Positions 20,634 to 32,073 of a stretch of 64,000 bases of DNA are shown here, in pieces. A model generated the notes under the pieces. It saw nothing but the letters and a program-made list of their open reading frames with translations, did no database searches and had not been told where the DNA came from. A program made the position numbers and the translations under genes. How positions within the stretch are numbered: the stretch's first letter is position 1; each line of letters begins with the position of its first letter. The DNA comes from Cerrena zonata (Eukaryota > Basidiomycota > Agaricomycetes > Polyporales > Cerrenaceae), in NCBI GenBank assembly GCA_038087015.1, contig JASBNA010000059.1, positions 1 to 64,000 on the forward strand, read 5' to 3'.

Positions 20634-21329
20634 TATGCTGAGAGTGAGGGGGAGCTATTGGTTGAGGGTGTTGGTCGGAGGCATGTCTTTCCGTTCGTAT
20701 TTTATATGTCAAGCAAAGAAAAGCATTGACCCTTTGATATCCTGCAAGGGCAGTGCAAAACCAGGGAATCCCATTGCGCCACCCAAAAGCATTGACCGTA
20801 GAAGTGTTGTGTAGAACATTTAGATCAGAAGCTGATGCAGCCCTACTGCGCATGTCCACAGTGGTATTCGCAAGGACAGTGGTGTATTTCCAACTTGAAT
20901 CCAATGAATGGGGATACGCAAGGCCTTCCTACCTCAGGCTCTTCCTAGTACTTACCTGGAGTCCAACGTGATGCGGTGGACCGGCGCTTTATTGATACTT
21001 CAAGTTCTCGACCTCGGCACTGTGAGGCTACTAAGTAGGCTATCGGTTCCCTCGATAGGACGTTCAAATTATACGACTAGAGGGTGCGATAGGCCGATCA
21101 TGATATTACGACACTGACACATGTGCTGGGCACAGACCTCGAGATATCAGGTATTCCAGAAATACCACGTGTAGGTGTTAGTACAAGGGCGAACAATAAC
21201 ACAGGAATGATGAAGGTGAGACACTGGTATTGATTGACAGCCTCGTTTCGACTTGTTGCCACTTACCAACACCCACCGTTTCCGGCACGCACTGTTGCAT
21301 TGCCATTCAGACTACGATTATCGTCCCCC
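20634..21329. promoter_or_regulatory. Shared intergenic region of the zinc-finger/F-box pair, copy 1
   Basis: These 696 bp separate two divergent start codons. A short segment near 20768-20800 (CACCCAAAAGCATTGACCG) matches 58210-58240 in the other copy of the pair, in reverse, so part of the promoter was duplicated with the genes. No other gene is seen. Confidence 0.5.
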
Positions 21330-23461
21330 ATGCCGAAAGCATCTACACGAAAGAAGCCTGACGTAAGGTCATCGATGTAAGTGGTTGAGAACGAACGTCG
21401 ATACCAAATCAGGCTGACCTTCGAGTTGCAATAGTCCTAGCAGGATACAACCAAAGAGAGCCTGCAACTGCAAGAGATCTGCTGATCCTATTGACCCGAG
21501 TTCTTTGTATGCCATTCACCTCGTGAATTTGTACAAAATGTTGAGATATTGAATGATAGGCCCCCTTCGAAACGTATCCGTACAGAGGCTGTGGTTGATA
21601 CAAGTGCAAAGAAGACAGCGTAAGTAGTATATATATATATGCTCAGACAAGAACGAGTGGTACTAACTGGCGCTATCAGTGGTCGCCCTAAACGAAACCT
21701 TCCCCCAAAACACAATCCACCCAAGGACACAAGTCACAATAAACGGTATGCTCTATGTAGCCTTGATATTGTCACGAGGCACAATTTCAACTGAACTTTC
21801 AGACAGCACCAAGTAACCACCAAAGCCAAACGCAAACGTCCAGCTCCCGAGAATGACCTTGGTGATGATGAGTACGTTCAAAATATAGTTCGTTGATCCG
21901 TTTGCTGAAATGATTTGTGCTGGTAAAGATCCCGCCCTGAGGACACGAAACCCGCTAAACGCAGGCGACTTAGCCCGTCGGTCGACAAGGCACCGTCTCC
22001 GATCCCTGATACCAAACCTCCGTCATGGCAGCTACCTATAGAGTTGCTCTACCAGATATACGACTATCTATGGGATCACGAAAACATGGAGTGCTACTCC
22101 ACCGTAACTCTTCACTCTTGCGCTCTAACCTGCTCCTGGTGGCGTGACGCTGTTCGACCTTATATCTTCCGGTTCATCACGCTTGATACCCCAGAAGATA
22201 TCGAAAGATTCTCCCAACAAATTCGTGCTACGCCAGAGATTACACAATGGGTGCGGAAGCTCCGTCTGGAAGGGAGAAGCCTACCGTTCGTTGAGAACCC
22301 ACGATACCACAGGGATGCCGCAGACGACATTGATCAATGGCTCTATGCCTTCCCTGCCAATCTTGATGCTCATTTCCCTTGTTTGAGGATCTTGGAATTG
22401 TTTAATTTTGCCCAAATTAGCTCACGACTCGAAGACCGCGAGGCCTATGCACGCTGGATACCAGAGCTAACGAAATTGACATCCGTCACAACATTGAATA
22501 TCCTTCGTTGTGAGATGAGTGCCAACAATATGACTGCTCTCGTCCGTGCTTTGCCTAGCCTTACAAGAGTTGACCTCGTGGATGTCGATTTTGCTCACCC
22601 GAACCTTGCTGTGCTTCAGGAGATTCCCGCCAAAGATTCCGACGATGGGCCGGCAGGGGATCGTACAGTAGAGGGCACCGATAAAACAACAAAGTACCCC
22701 GTCTTCTATCCGCCTCCACTTCTGCAATCATTTCGTATCGACAATTCACACGTCAGCTACTATTTTGACTTTTCCCGTCTGCGTGAATGGTTCCGCGCAG
22801 AGTCACTTGCTGGACATCTGAGATCTTTGGAGGTTTCTGGCGGGGTAGACTCAGACTCCCTGCGTGAAATGATATCTGCTTTAGGCGAGGCACCCATCCT
22901 ATCCCATATTCAGGTTCCCGTTGGTGCCGACATAGAATCAAGTGAGTGTGTTCGTTGGTCTCTCAAGTGCACTGTATGACCGTGTATATAGTGTTGGAAT
23001 CAGGGATCGATCTATCCCGTCTCATCAACCTTACAAGCATCCGCCTGCTTGGTAGCGATTTCGAATGGGGACAAGAGGAAGAAGTCAACAACATCCAACA
23101 AATTTTGGACCAGCTCAACGCCCCGAAGCTACGAATGATTGCCATTAGCAGTTATTTCGACAAGGAGGAAGAGATTAATATGATCGCACCTATCGACCAA
23201 TCCCTTGCGGATCCGAAGTTCGACGCACTGGAGACTGTTCGGATTGAACTCGAAGTTCCTTCATCACTGGTCGCTCGACCGTCGCAGTGGCTTAGGCGGA
23301 AAGTGGAGGAACTGTTTCCAACAGCCGCTAAACGAGGTATCCTCATAATCGACTACGACGGCTGGTATCTGCTACAATATCTCTCCTCTACTTCAGGGGC
23401 GGTCAAAAAATACGGAACGCGGGCTAGGGGTCTTCTGGTTGCGAATGGGGGAAGACTATAG
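21330..23461 (+). CDS. F-box protein, paralogue A
   Basis: Seven exons give 598 codons without a break: 21330-21376, 21435-21506, 21560-21619, 21680-21745, 21803-21871, 21929-22941 and 22992-23461. All introns are GT..AG and about 50-60 bp. It starts MPKASTRKKPD; a basic 120-residue head (PAKRRRLSPS) precedes the F-box (WQLPIELLYQIYDYLWDH, then CALTCSWWRDAVRPYIF), followed by a leucine-rich, LRR-like body. F-box proteins recruit targets to SCF ubiquitin ligases through Skp1, and such genes are greatly expanded in Agaricomycetes. It is homologous to the genes at 47501, 51079 and 55644 and is the only one of the four on the plus strand. It looks intact. Confidence 0.85.
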
Positions 23462-26400
23462 AGATGTCTACTATAGTCAGTGCTATGACCCTAGAGATAC
23501 TGTATCTCATTCGCATGCTTCCATTGCCAGAACATACGAGCGTAAATGTCGGTCTATCGCATTTCAAGCAGTTCAATATCGTAGATACCTTGCGTGAACG
23601 CTTAATGCAGCGCCTGCTCGTCTTCGAACATCAGTTGAATTTTCGACTACTCGACAGTTGTTCGACGAGCGTAGGTTGTTTTGAACTTGAAATGGACCAT
23701 ATTCACGTTATTGTGTATGTGTTATCCTGGGACTGATACTACTCGTGACCTCATTTCGTCTTGGTGGATCGTACCTATATAGAATTTCTCGACTTTGCTT
23801 CTTCTGAGTTTGACTGTACTCCAGCAAGCTGAGACTTGCTTATTGAATGTAAGTTGCCGTACGCTTTGGTGACATTGTATAAACAAGCGCCTTTACACAT
23901 TCTTCGCCTTCTCCGCCATGTCCAGGAAGAGGTTTGTTTGGTGGGACTCTCAACATCATCATCTCGATTTTTTCTCTTTGAACTGTCACTCATAGCAGGT
24001 GTGTATTTATTTACTCACAACGGGATATAGTATATCTCACAGGGACAAGCTCAAACTTAACAATGGTATCGTCGCTCATTGGCTCAGGCTTGTCCGAGTC
24101 ATACCCGTACCGGTTCTAATCAACCTTGTATCACTATACCATCTGCTTGTGTGTTCTTGAATATTTCGCACTGGGACAACACAAGCAACCGACGACGCTT
24201 TTGCCAAGGACTCGTTGCACAGCCAGTTGTGATGCATCAGACTTTGGTACACATCATCAAGACTCCATCTTCTAGACTATATTCTAATAGTCTGATCTCA
24301 CTCACCAGTGTCGTTTCACTTAGCTTTCAGTTTTTCTCGGCGACACATTAACTACATACCTTTCATCGGTGACCTGTTATCTTGCGTTGAAGTATCAACA
24401 GGTACTTATTGTCTGAACTGGACAGGTTACACACATCGCGTGGGTTGATTCTTCATAACCTATGCTCAATGATCAGATGTCGATGATACGCACCTAGTAT
24501 CCCCATTTGAGTCGGGTTAGCTTAATGCGTGATGGACTCGATTTACCATGACATGATACTGTTAAGATTGCAACGTAAACCGGGTAAGTCCGAGTCGGAA
24601 CAAAAGTTGTGCATCACAACGAGACATTGTCACCTGTAATGGGACTGTTTACTTTCTATCCTCGGTTGACGAATATGGCTCTATCCTAACGCGGCTTTCC
24701 ATAGCATGAACAATTGGACCTCACGATACTGCAAGCTTCGTATGACCGGCTCGATACGATCCTATTTTGCCAGGAGACTTCGACTTCAAACGTTATGCCT
24801 CTAGCGTTTTTCAAATTATGACAGCTGAAACATCAAAGTCGGGGCGCCATAGGCTGTCCCAATACATTGTTGCACATCGTTACCTCCGGTCCTAAGGGCT
24901 CATTACTCTAGTTGCAGTCTTCGGCTACAGATCGGTCTCACGTCACTCTTGATGTCCCTGTACACCCCCAGAGATTAGTGTATGCTCCGAGCATGCTCGG
25001 CCAAAAGCATAACCTGAGCGTGACCCGGGTCACTCTCGCGGTGTACGATGCGTGTGACCCGGTCCTATTTTAGAGGCATTTCGCCGGGAGCAAGCATGAG
25101 CATGCCCGACGTGTTCCCGTCTGAGCATGCCTGAGGAATTAGATAGAGAATACAATGATAAACATTCAGCGATCATGCTTAAAGAATACTCTGGGTCATT
25201 CTCGGTGTACACTCTGTCCTTTATCTTATCTACAGACCCCTCGCTTACATTTCCTTGTAGTGTTTGTTGAGTTCATCATGTTTATGCATATAACTTCACT
25301 TTCTAGGTACATTGTACTGTACAAATATAAGTAATCTGATGTACAAAAGCATTGGAGCTATGGTGGGAGAGGTAGATGGGAGAGGTGTTTGAATTTGGAC
25401 AAGACACCAAGCAGAGCGAGCGAGCGAGGGCCAGTTCCGATACCCTGGATCGGTTTTCTCTTGGGACGTTTTCAAATTCACGTGACCTTTCGCGCGGGAC
25501 CCTGTGACCTGCTCCACGTTGCGTCGCGTCTCCCCTACGCATTGTTTGTCCTTGCTTACCACTTCCTTTTCCTGGCCTATCCCGGTCCTGGCGCCTTTGG
25601 TGACCATCCTGCGACAGAGCTTCTGTCGAAGACAGATGCGGAGGAGCAGAAAATTATACCATTATGCTTTCTTGCTTATGCAGTGATGTGACGGAGGTTC
25701 TGTCACATCACGATGATTCACAAGGTGCTTTTTTGGTTTACATTTTATTACATATTTTTAACACTCAAATTAACTATGAAATATTACATGTTTACTTTGT
25801 TAACTTTTAGTATACTGCAAGGTATCGGAATTGTGCGACTTGTCGCTGCTTTAACTAGTAAATTGAATTCCAACGTTGAAGTTCGCCATCACGTGCTCGT
25901 GTCACGTACTCGTAACGCCATGTTCGAGTTGTCACACGTGTCCACTGTCGTCAAGCATGTCTTCAAACCTGCTGAGGCCCGTCTTGTTCTTGTCTTGAAA
26001 TGACATGCCATACTGGCATCATTCTCGCGCCGCCCAACGTACTCTTTCTGGGAAGCCACTCCGAGTCATGGCATGAGAGGAACATCAAGACAAAGATCCC
26101 AAGAACGGACCTCCTTGTCACTCAATACTAGTAGATGCGTTGAGACAGTTTCTGACCGCTTTGACAGGCTGGGCGGCCGTGAATCCACTTGGAGTTATGT
26201 CCGTTTGAAGTTTAAGAATCCGCTTTTGGTACATAACATGTACCAACATTTCAAGGGTAGGATTGGTGAGTGCGGTTACATCTGCTGCAAACTTCGCTAT
26301 CTAACATCTCTCTACTCCCAAGTGCCATGTAACCCTTAACTAGGTGCAGAGTGTCACTAATCGTTGTAGGATGCCAAATGTCTGCCTCGGTGTCATTTCA

Positions 26401-26998
26401 AAATGGACTGACCCCAAGAATCATCAAAATACTGGACACAGAGGCCTCGAGTACTTCGTCATGTTTAATAAATACTCAGTGATTGTTGTTTAACTCACAC
26501 ATGCTCTTGACGACTACCTCCCAATACCTCCATTAGCATTCAACCCCATGTATCCCTATATTTAGGTGCCCAAATATGATTATTTTGGAATTTAATACAG
26601 ATTACTATAATATTGCCGAGGATGAGATTTACAAGAGCCGGATTAGATCATCGCGGCGATTTGATACCTGGAGCATGCTCAGAGCATTCTCGCTGTGTAT
26701 GATCGGCGGAGGCTCGCTACTTTACGACCGGGTCATGCTCCCGGTCATTCGGCGCTCACCCTACTGAGCACACTTAGAGCGTGCACAAATCTCTATAGGT
26801 GTATCTCAAGTTGGTGTTTCGCCATTAACGCCGGCATTTGGCGTTTTCAGATTGGTACATAAACTCGAGCGTGCAGACTGTAGTTCCCCATCGCAGGTCG
26901 GTCCTTGGGTTTTTCACTTGTTCTTTTTTTGTTCTTTTCCTTCGTTCTTTTCCTTCTGTGCTTGACGTTCAGTTTGATTTCTTAATTTTACGTTGACG
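23462..26998. other. Gene-poor region
   Basis: No gene can be supported in these 3.5 kb. Open frames are short, lack splice logic and overlap on both strands. The stretch includes AT-rich DNA and two clusters of palindromic GAGCATGCTC-type sequence, listed separately. Confidence 0.55.
24980..25200. repeat. Cluster of GAGCATGCTC/GTGACCCGGGTCAC palindromes
   Basis: The stretch carries GAGCATGCTCGG, GTGACCCGGGTCAC, then GTGTGACCCGGTC, GAGCATGCCCG and GAGCATGCCTGAG. A diverged relative occurs at 26660-26775 (GAGCATGCTC, GACCGGGTCATGCTCCCGGTC). This looks like a decayed inverted-repeat element or its two ends; I could not find matching termini. Confidence 0.45.
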
Positions 26999-28121
26999 AT
27001 GGCTCTCATGAAACACACTCTTCTCTTCTTCGCCTTGGCTGCGCTCCTTACGTTCACCCTCGCTCTACCGCTCTCCCCTCTGGTATCGCAGGAATTAATG
27101 TAAGTTTTGTTTTCTCATCGTGTTACGAGCGCAGCAATAGTGACTAACTTTGTTCGACTTCAAGTGCCCGAGGAAAGGTTGGCAATGCCAAACCCCCAGC
27201 CCCTGTTAAACCTCCTACCAAGCCTCCAGCGAAGCCACCCGTTACTCCTGTTGCCCCTCCTCCCGCCCCTCCAGCGTCCAAATGCAATGGTATCAAAGCT
27301 GCAAACGGTCTCGGACAGTGCAACGCCTGTGGTAAGTTCATATAGACTAGCTTAACTGGTACAAATATCTTATTGAGATGTGATACAGTCGCTACCACTG
27401 GTTGCACATTTGATCGTACACTCAGTCAATGTGTTAATGCCCCTACCGGGAGACTTGACGCTAACCGATTCGTAACAAACGCTGACCAATGCAAAACTAT
27501 TGGACAAGGCCTCAATGTACGATTTTTGTTTACATTTGAGATTTACTTCGTTAATTCTAATCTCGCATTGTAGGCCAATCCCAGCGCTGACGTCAAGCAA
27601 CGTGCTCAGGCGGAATTCGAAAGGATGAGGAGTCACATATTCAATGGTGAAACCGATCCTACATCCGGCAGACACACTTTCAGTGCATGGACAGCAAAGA
27701 ACAAGGACGCCGGACGGTGTGACAAGTCAACACACCTGTGCGCTTTCAGGGTATGTAGTATCTTGTATTCATAGTCGCATTCATCACATAGCTAACCCCG
27801 ACTGCGCAGCTCGGGAGCACTCCAAAGACAGTTTGGGATGATCGTTCCGGGTTGTACTCGCAGCGAGACGTCGAAGACATGTGTCTCAACGCCATCACTT
27901 TGAACATTCAAAACAACAATAATGCCCAATCATCTGCGAGCTTCGCTGTCCAGACGAAGTTTGGCAGAACCATCTGCGTCCAACATCTTGTGACGAAGAC
28001 TAACACTCCCTCGTGCTTCCCTGTCGGAATCCATCCCCAGCTATCTGGTGTTGGTTCGCGTTGCACCGGCACTGGCAACGATGCCAACAAGGATACCGAG
28101 GAGATCGCAGCTCGTAAATAA
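26999..28121 (+). CDS. Secreted cysteine-containing protein, paralogue 1
   Basis: Five exons give 294 codons: 26999-27099, 27165-27331, 27389-27516, 27574-27750 and 27810-28121. A clear signal peptide (MALMKHTLLFFALAALL..LA) is followed by a Pro/Lys-rich linker of KPPTKPPAKPP type, then a domain beginning CNGIKAANGLGQCNAC and TGCTFDRTLSQC, with HTFSAWTAKNKDAGRCDK, DRSGLYSQRDVEDMC and CVQHLVTKTNTPSCFPVG. The cysteines are paired along the chain, as expected of a disulfide-bonded extracellular domain. I do not recognise the family. The close paralogue at 30463-31593 has identical intron positions. Both share a conserved 5' flank (CCATCGCAGGT at about 26889 and 30301), so they are probably co-regulated. 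A role in wall, effector or defence biology is only a guess. Confidence 0.8.
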
Positions 28122-28531
28122 TGCAATCGTCGGGAGTTGCACTGTATTCTTCGTATCGAGAAATCATGATATCATATTTAGAACCAAAATCAAATAATGA
28201 GTCGATGCACACTGGCAACATTCTTCGGTCTCTCAACAATGCCACTCAACGCCATAGAGAGAGTCGCTTTCCTTTTATACCCTTTTCATGAACGATATAT
28301 CACACAGGTATCATTCAATACTACCTTGGCGTACAAGGCAGGCAATCCCATTGCCCGACTTTCTAGGCCGCACCGTACTTACTTGACAGGTGCCCGGGCG
28401 ATTTACACCCACATAACTGAAGCAGGTAGCACATGTCAGAAATGAGCGATACTCTCGGGGTTCCAAACTTATAAAAAGGCGAAATCTAGTCATATACCAC
28501 CCAGCACCTTCAGCTTTCGACTTGGAAGACC

Positions 28532-29162
28532 ATGCAGTGTTATTCCAGTCGGCTTCTAGCTCTTATTGTCGCTGTTGCCCCCGCGGCTATCATGGCCACT
28601 CCTATTGATCCAACTGGGTTGGTACGTGGCCTGATATTATAGTTCTCATGTACCATGACCTTATGTCCGTTTATCAGACAGGAGCTGCAACCAGCAACGA
28701 GGTCGGTACTCTTTCTAAAATGATTGGCAAAGTACTGTGATATATAGAACACCAGCTTGCTCGCCGATCCCTCAAACTCGCCACCGTATGGACTGATTCG
28801 AACAGGGGAGGGAAGGCCAAAGACCTGCTTTCCTCCGCAATACCCACTAGCTGTTTCAATCTCGATCCTCCATTCGCTGACAGTATTTCTTCAATCGAAG
28901 TTGAGAGCGGATTTCTCTGCACGTTTTATATGTAAGTGAATTCATACACTGAGGGATGCCATGACTCGGGAGATAACGCGGTATTCCTCTAGCGATGCTA
29001 GCTGTAGTGGTGGCAGTATGATTATTGAGAATGGCGAGTATTATGCCAACTTGATAGGCACCCAATTCCAGGACAGCATATCTTCATTCTCTTGCTCTTG
29101 TGCGTCATTCACATTATCTGAACGTGTTCTCAAAACCGAATTTGTTTTCAGCTTGTTTTTAG
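28532..29162 (+). CDS. Small secreted betagamma-crystallin-like protein
   Basis: Five exons give 135 codons: 28532-28621, 28678-28701, 28756-28931, 28993-29099 and 29152-29162. It has a signal peptide (MQCYSSRLLALIVAVAPAAI), a likely processing site LARR, then a compact domain containing CFNLDPPFADSISS, SGFLCTFY, DASCSGGS, NGEYYANL and DSISSFSCSS. The Cys/Phe-Tyr/Asp-x-x-Cys pattern resembles betagamma-crystallin-like secreted proteins found often in basidiomycetes; this is recognition by eye only. Exon 5 is only 11 bp, so the C-terminus is the least certain part. It sits between the two paralogous secreted proteins but is not related to them. Confidence 0.6.
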
Positions 29163-30462
29163 CTTTAATAGGACAATGGTGTTGTCGGGAAATTATACAG
29201 ACCACCCTTGGATTCGTTACATTCAGAATCCATGTCATTTTATATGCATACTCAGTAAGAGCGCGTCGATCGTCCCGAAATTAAATGTTAAGCCTACAAC
29301 TACATCGTTGATGTGTCGCACAAGTAGTAGAATACCAATGCCAAGCCCTCCGAAGGATGCCCAATACCTAGGAGAGTTTAGCAACTGAGTGTAGGTACTC
29401 CGGAGAGACAAGGTTTCTATATCTGATACTTTCTGTTGGTTTGCGATCGCAATAGCATGAGCAAGCCGGACCGAGTCGAATGTTATGTCGTGATAAAACA
29501 CTTCAAGCGTCGGTTATGACCTTGTCAATAGGAAGGATATAACTACTATGCAGCTTGAAGCTTTGAAGACTGGTCTTGGTGTAGTCCGGAGAGAAATGTC
29601 GCGCGTGATAGTACAGCCGCATCAATGGATAAGTCGAAATTGAATGATTGCCGAATTTTTGTGGAAGGGATAGCCTTTTCGGGAGAGTGGGATTCGGCAG
29701 ACTCCCTGCATAGCCATGACCCCGTCCACGCGGAACTGGGCCTTGACATACGCACTCACTTTACCAAGTTTTAAGGACTTGACGTGACGACTATATGGTT
29801 ATGTTGGTTCCTGACCTGATCTGCAACATCACAGGTAAATTACGATCCTCACACGAGCCTGTTAAGCCAACAATTCATATCGACCTACTTACTTCTTGTG
29901 ATTCATACATTGATGACAACAGCCTTGACTCTCTTGCCGATACACAGGCCGTCGCAGTATTCTGGTGTAGCTTATCCATCCACCATATTCTCCAAGAGAA
30001 CATCAAAACAGTGCCTTGACGGCCGCGGAGGCAAAACCTTCACCGCAGATCCTGCAATGTTTCATCTCCGCAATTAGGCAACATATACCTGATTTACGAA
30101 TGATTACTCCTTTGAACCTGGATGAGAACATGTCCTAGTCTGCATATGCGCTTCACACATACAGATTCCCAATGTCCGATCCATTTCGCTGCTGATGCCT
30201 CCTAGTCTTGGTGTCTCATTCTGGTTAAACCAGCTTGATACGAATTCGAAGTGACCGTAAACTGGGTATATAAGGCCATGACATCGAGCTCTGGTTCTCC
30301 ATCGCAGGTTGATCCTGGGTATTGTTGTTCTTTTCTACTTCTTCGCTTTCTTACCTTTGCTTCTTACGTTCTCCGTTTTAATCTCTTCCTTCACGCCCCT
30401 AGCTGCACTTGACGTCCAGTTCACTCACACTCATTTTTGACACCTTACTCTTCACGATTACG
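29163..30462. other. Intergenic region before the second secreted paralogue
   Basis: No supportable gene. The last 180 bp (from about 30280) are a diverged copy of the 5' flank of the paralogue at 26999 and so probably hold its promoter and 5' untranslated region. Confidence 0.5.
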
Positions 30463-31593
30463 ATGGCCCTCTTCAAGCACACCCTCCTCTTCCTCGCTTT
30501 GGCGACTCTTCTCACCTTCACGCTCGCCCTTCCCCTTCCCCTATCTCCCCTCGCTTCTAATGAGCTCGCGTAAGAACATTCAATCTGCTCGTTCTATTAT
30601 GCAATGCTAACAACGAAGGCCTGGATCTAGTGCTCGGGCTAAGGTTGGTGCTGCAAAGCCCCCAGCCGCTCCTGCGAAGCCTGTGGCTAAGCCTCCAGTG
30701 AAGGCACCTACCACTCCTGCTGCTGCCAAGCCTCCTGCCTCTGCCTGCAATGGGATCAAGGCTTCGAATGCCTTGGGACAATGTAACGCATGTCGTACGT
30801 CTAGCTCATGAACATTCACAGAATATGCTTATTGAATACTTTATGGTTTGCAGTCAAGGCCGATGGTTGTGCATTCGACCGCACGCTGAGCCAGTGCATC
30901 CAGAAGCCCGCCACAAGGCTCACAGATGACCGATTCGTCGTCCAGCTCGAACAGTGCAAGACTGTCGGACAAGGTCTCAATGTCAGTGTCTTCGTGTCCT
31001 TGTCGAATATGTGAACAATGGACTGACATATGGATTTACTTTCAGGCCAATCCCTCAGCCGATGTGAAGAAGCGGGCACAAGACGAGTTCAACAGGATGA
31101 GGGCCCACATCTTCAACGGAGAGAAGGATCCTTCGTCAGGCAGACACACTTTCAGTGCATGGACTGCTGCGAACAAGGATGCGGGACGATGCGACAAGGC
31201 GACCCACCTGTGCGCCTTCAGAGTGCGTCCCATCTAATTTCTCTGTGTTGTATCGCAAATTTACCAATCCTTCTTCAGCTCAATGAGAAGACCCCGAAGA
31301 CGATTTGGGACGACCGTTCGGGTCTGTACACCCAGCGGGATATTGAGGACATGTGCCTCAACGCCATCACTTTAAACATTCAACAGAACAGCAATGCCCA
31401 GTCATCAGCCTCTTTCGTTATCCAGACGAAGTTTGGCAGATCGATCTGCGTACAACACCTGGTGACGAAGGCCAACACACCTTCGTGCTTCCCTGTCGGA
31501 ATCCATCCTGCGTTGGCCACTGTTGGCTCGCGATGCACCGAGACTGGGATTGCAGCCAACAAGGACACGGAGGAAGTTGCAGCGAGGAAATAG
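30463..31593 (+). CDS. Secreted cysteine-containing protein, paralogue 2
   Basis: Five exons give 296 codons: 30463-30569, 30631-30794, 30854-30981, 31046-31222 and 31279-31593. The signal peptide (MALFKHTLLFLALATLL) is followed by an Ala/Pro/Lys linker, then the same cysteine domain as paralogue 1 (CNGIKASNALGQCNAC, GCAFDRTLSQC, SGLYTQRDIEDMC, CFPVGIHPALATVG). Reading frame, intron phases and all cysteines are kept and most changes are conservative, so both copies appear to be under purifying selection. The linker has drifted most, to an Ala-rich composition. It is probably secreted; function is not recognised. Confidence 0.82.
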
Positions 31594-32073
31594 ATAGCAG
31601 ATTATGTATATTTTCTCTGAGAATATCAACTCTAGCTTTATTTCCGACTTTGATTGATGCTTGCGAGCACAACTGATTCAAACTAAGCGGTGACTATCCT
31701 CTTGAACGCACTATTGTGAAGGAGACCGCGATAAAACACCCATGAATTGACCTCAATTATCTCATCTGCTGAGTCTACACTCTCTGTATGTATTGTCGTT
31801 TGCATAGAAGAGGAAAGGAATGAAAAACTACGAGTACAGAACCGCCCTAGATACAAGGCTGACATACATGAAAAACGAGAATGTGGGGGATGGGGGTAAT
31901 CTATGCAAAACCTGACGATCAAGTGTCGTCTCAGTCTATCAAAACATGTCAATAAGCGATTGCTCTCCTATAAAATGAGCTTTTTCCACTCTACTGCGAG
32001 TCCATCGAGATCAAGAGTCAAGAACTGAGAAAGAAGAAGAAAAAGAAGAAAAAGAGTAGCCAGTGTCCAAATA
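31594..32073. other. Intergenic, convergent 3' ends
   Basis: It lies between the plus-strand secreted gene and the minus-strand gene ending at 32074. A purine-rich AGAAGAAGAAAAAG tract is at 32030-32056. No gene is seen. Confidence 0.5.

Noticed and set aside
25296..25691. Open frames on both strands as possible genes
   Set aside because: No signal, domain or splice pattern; frames on both strands overlap.
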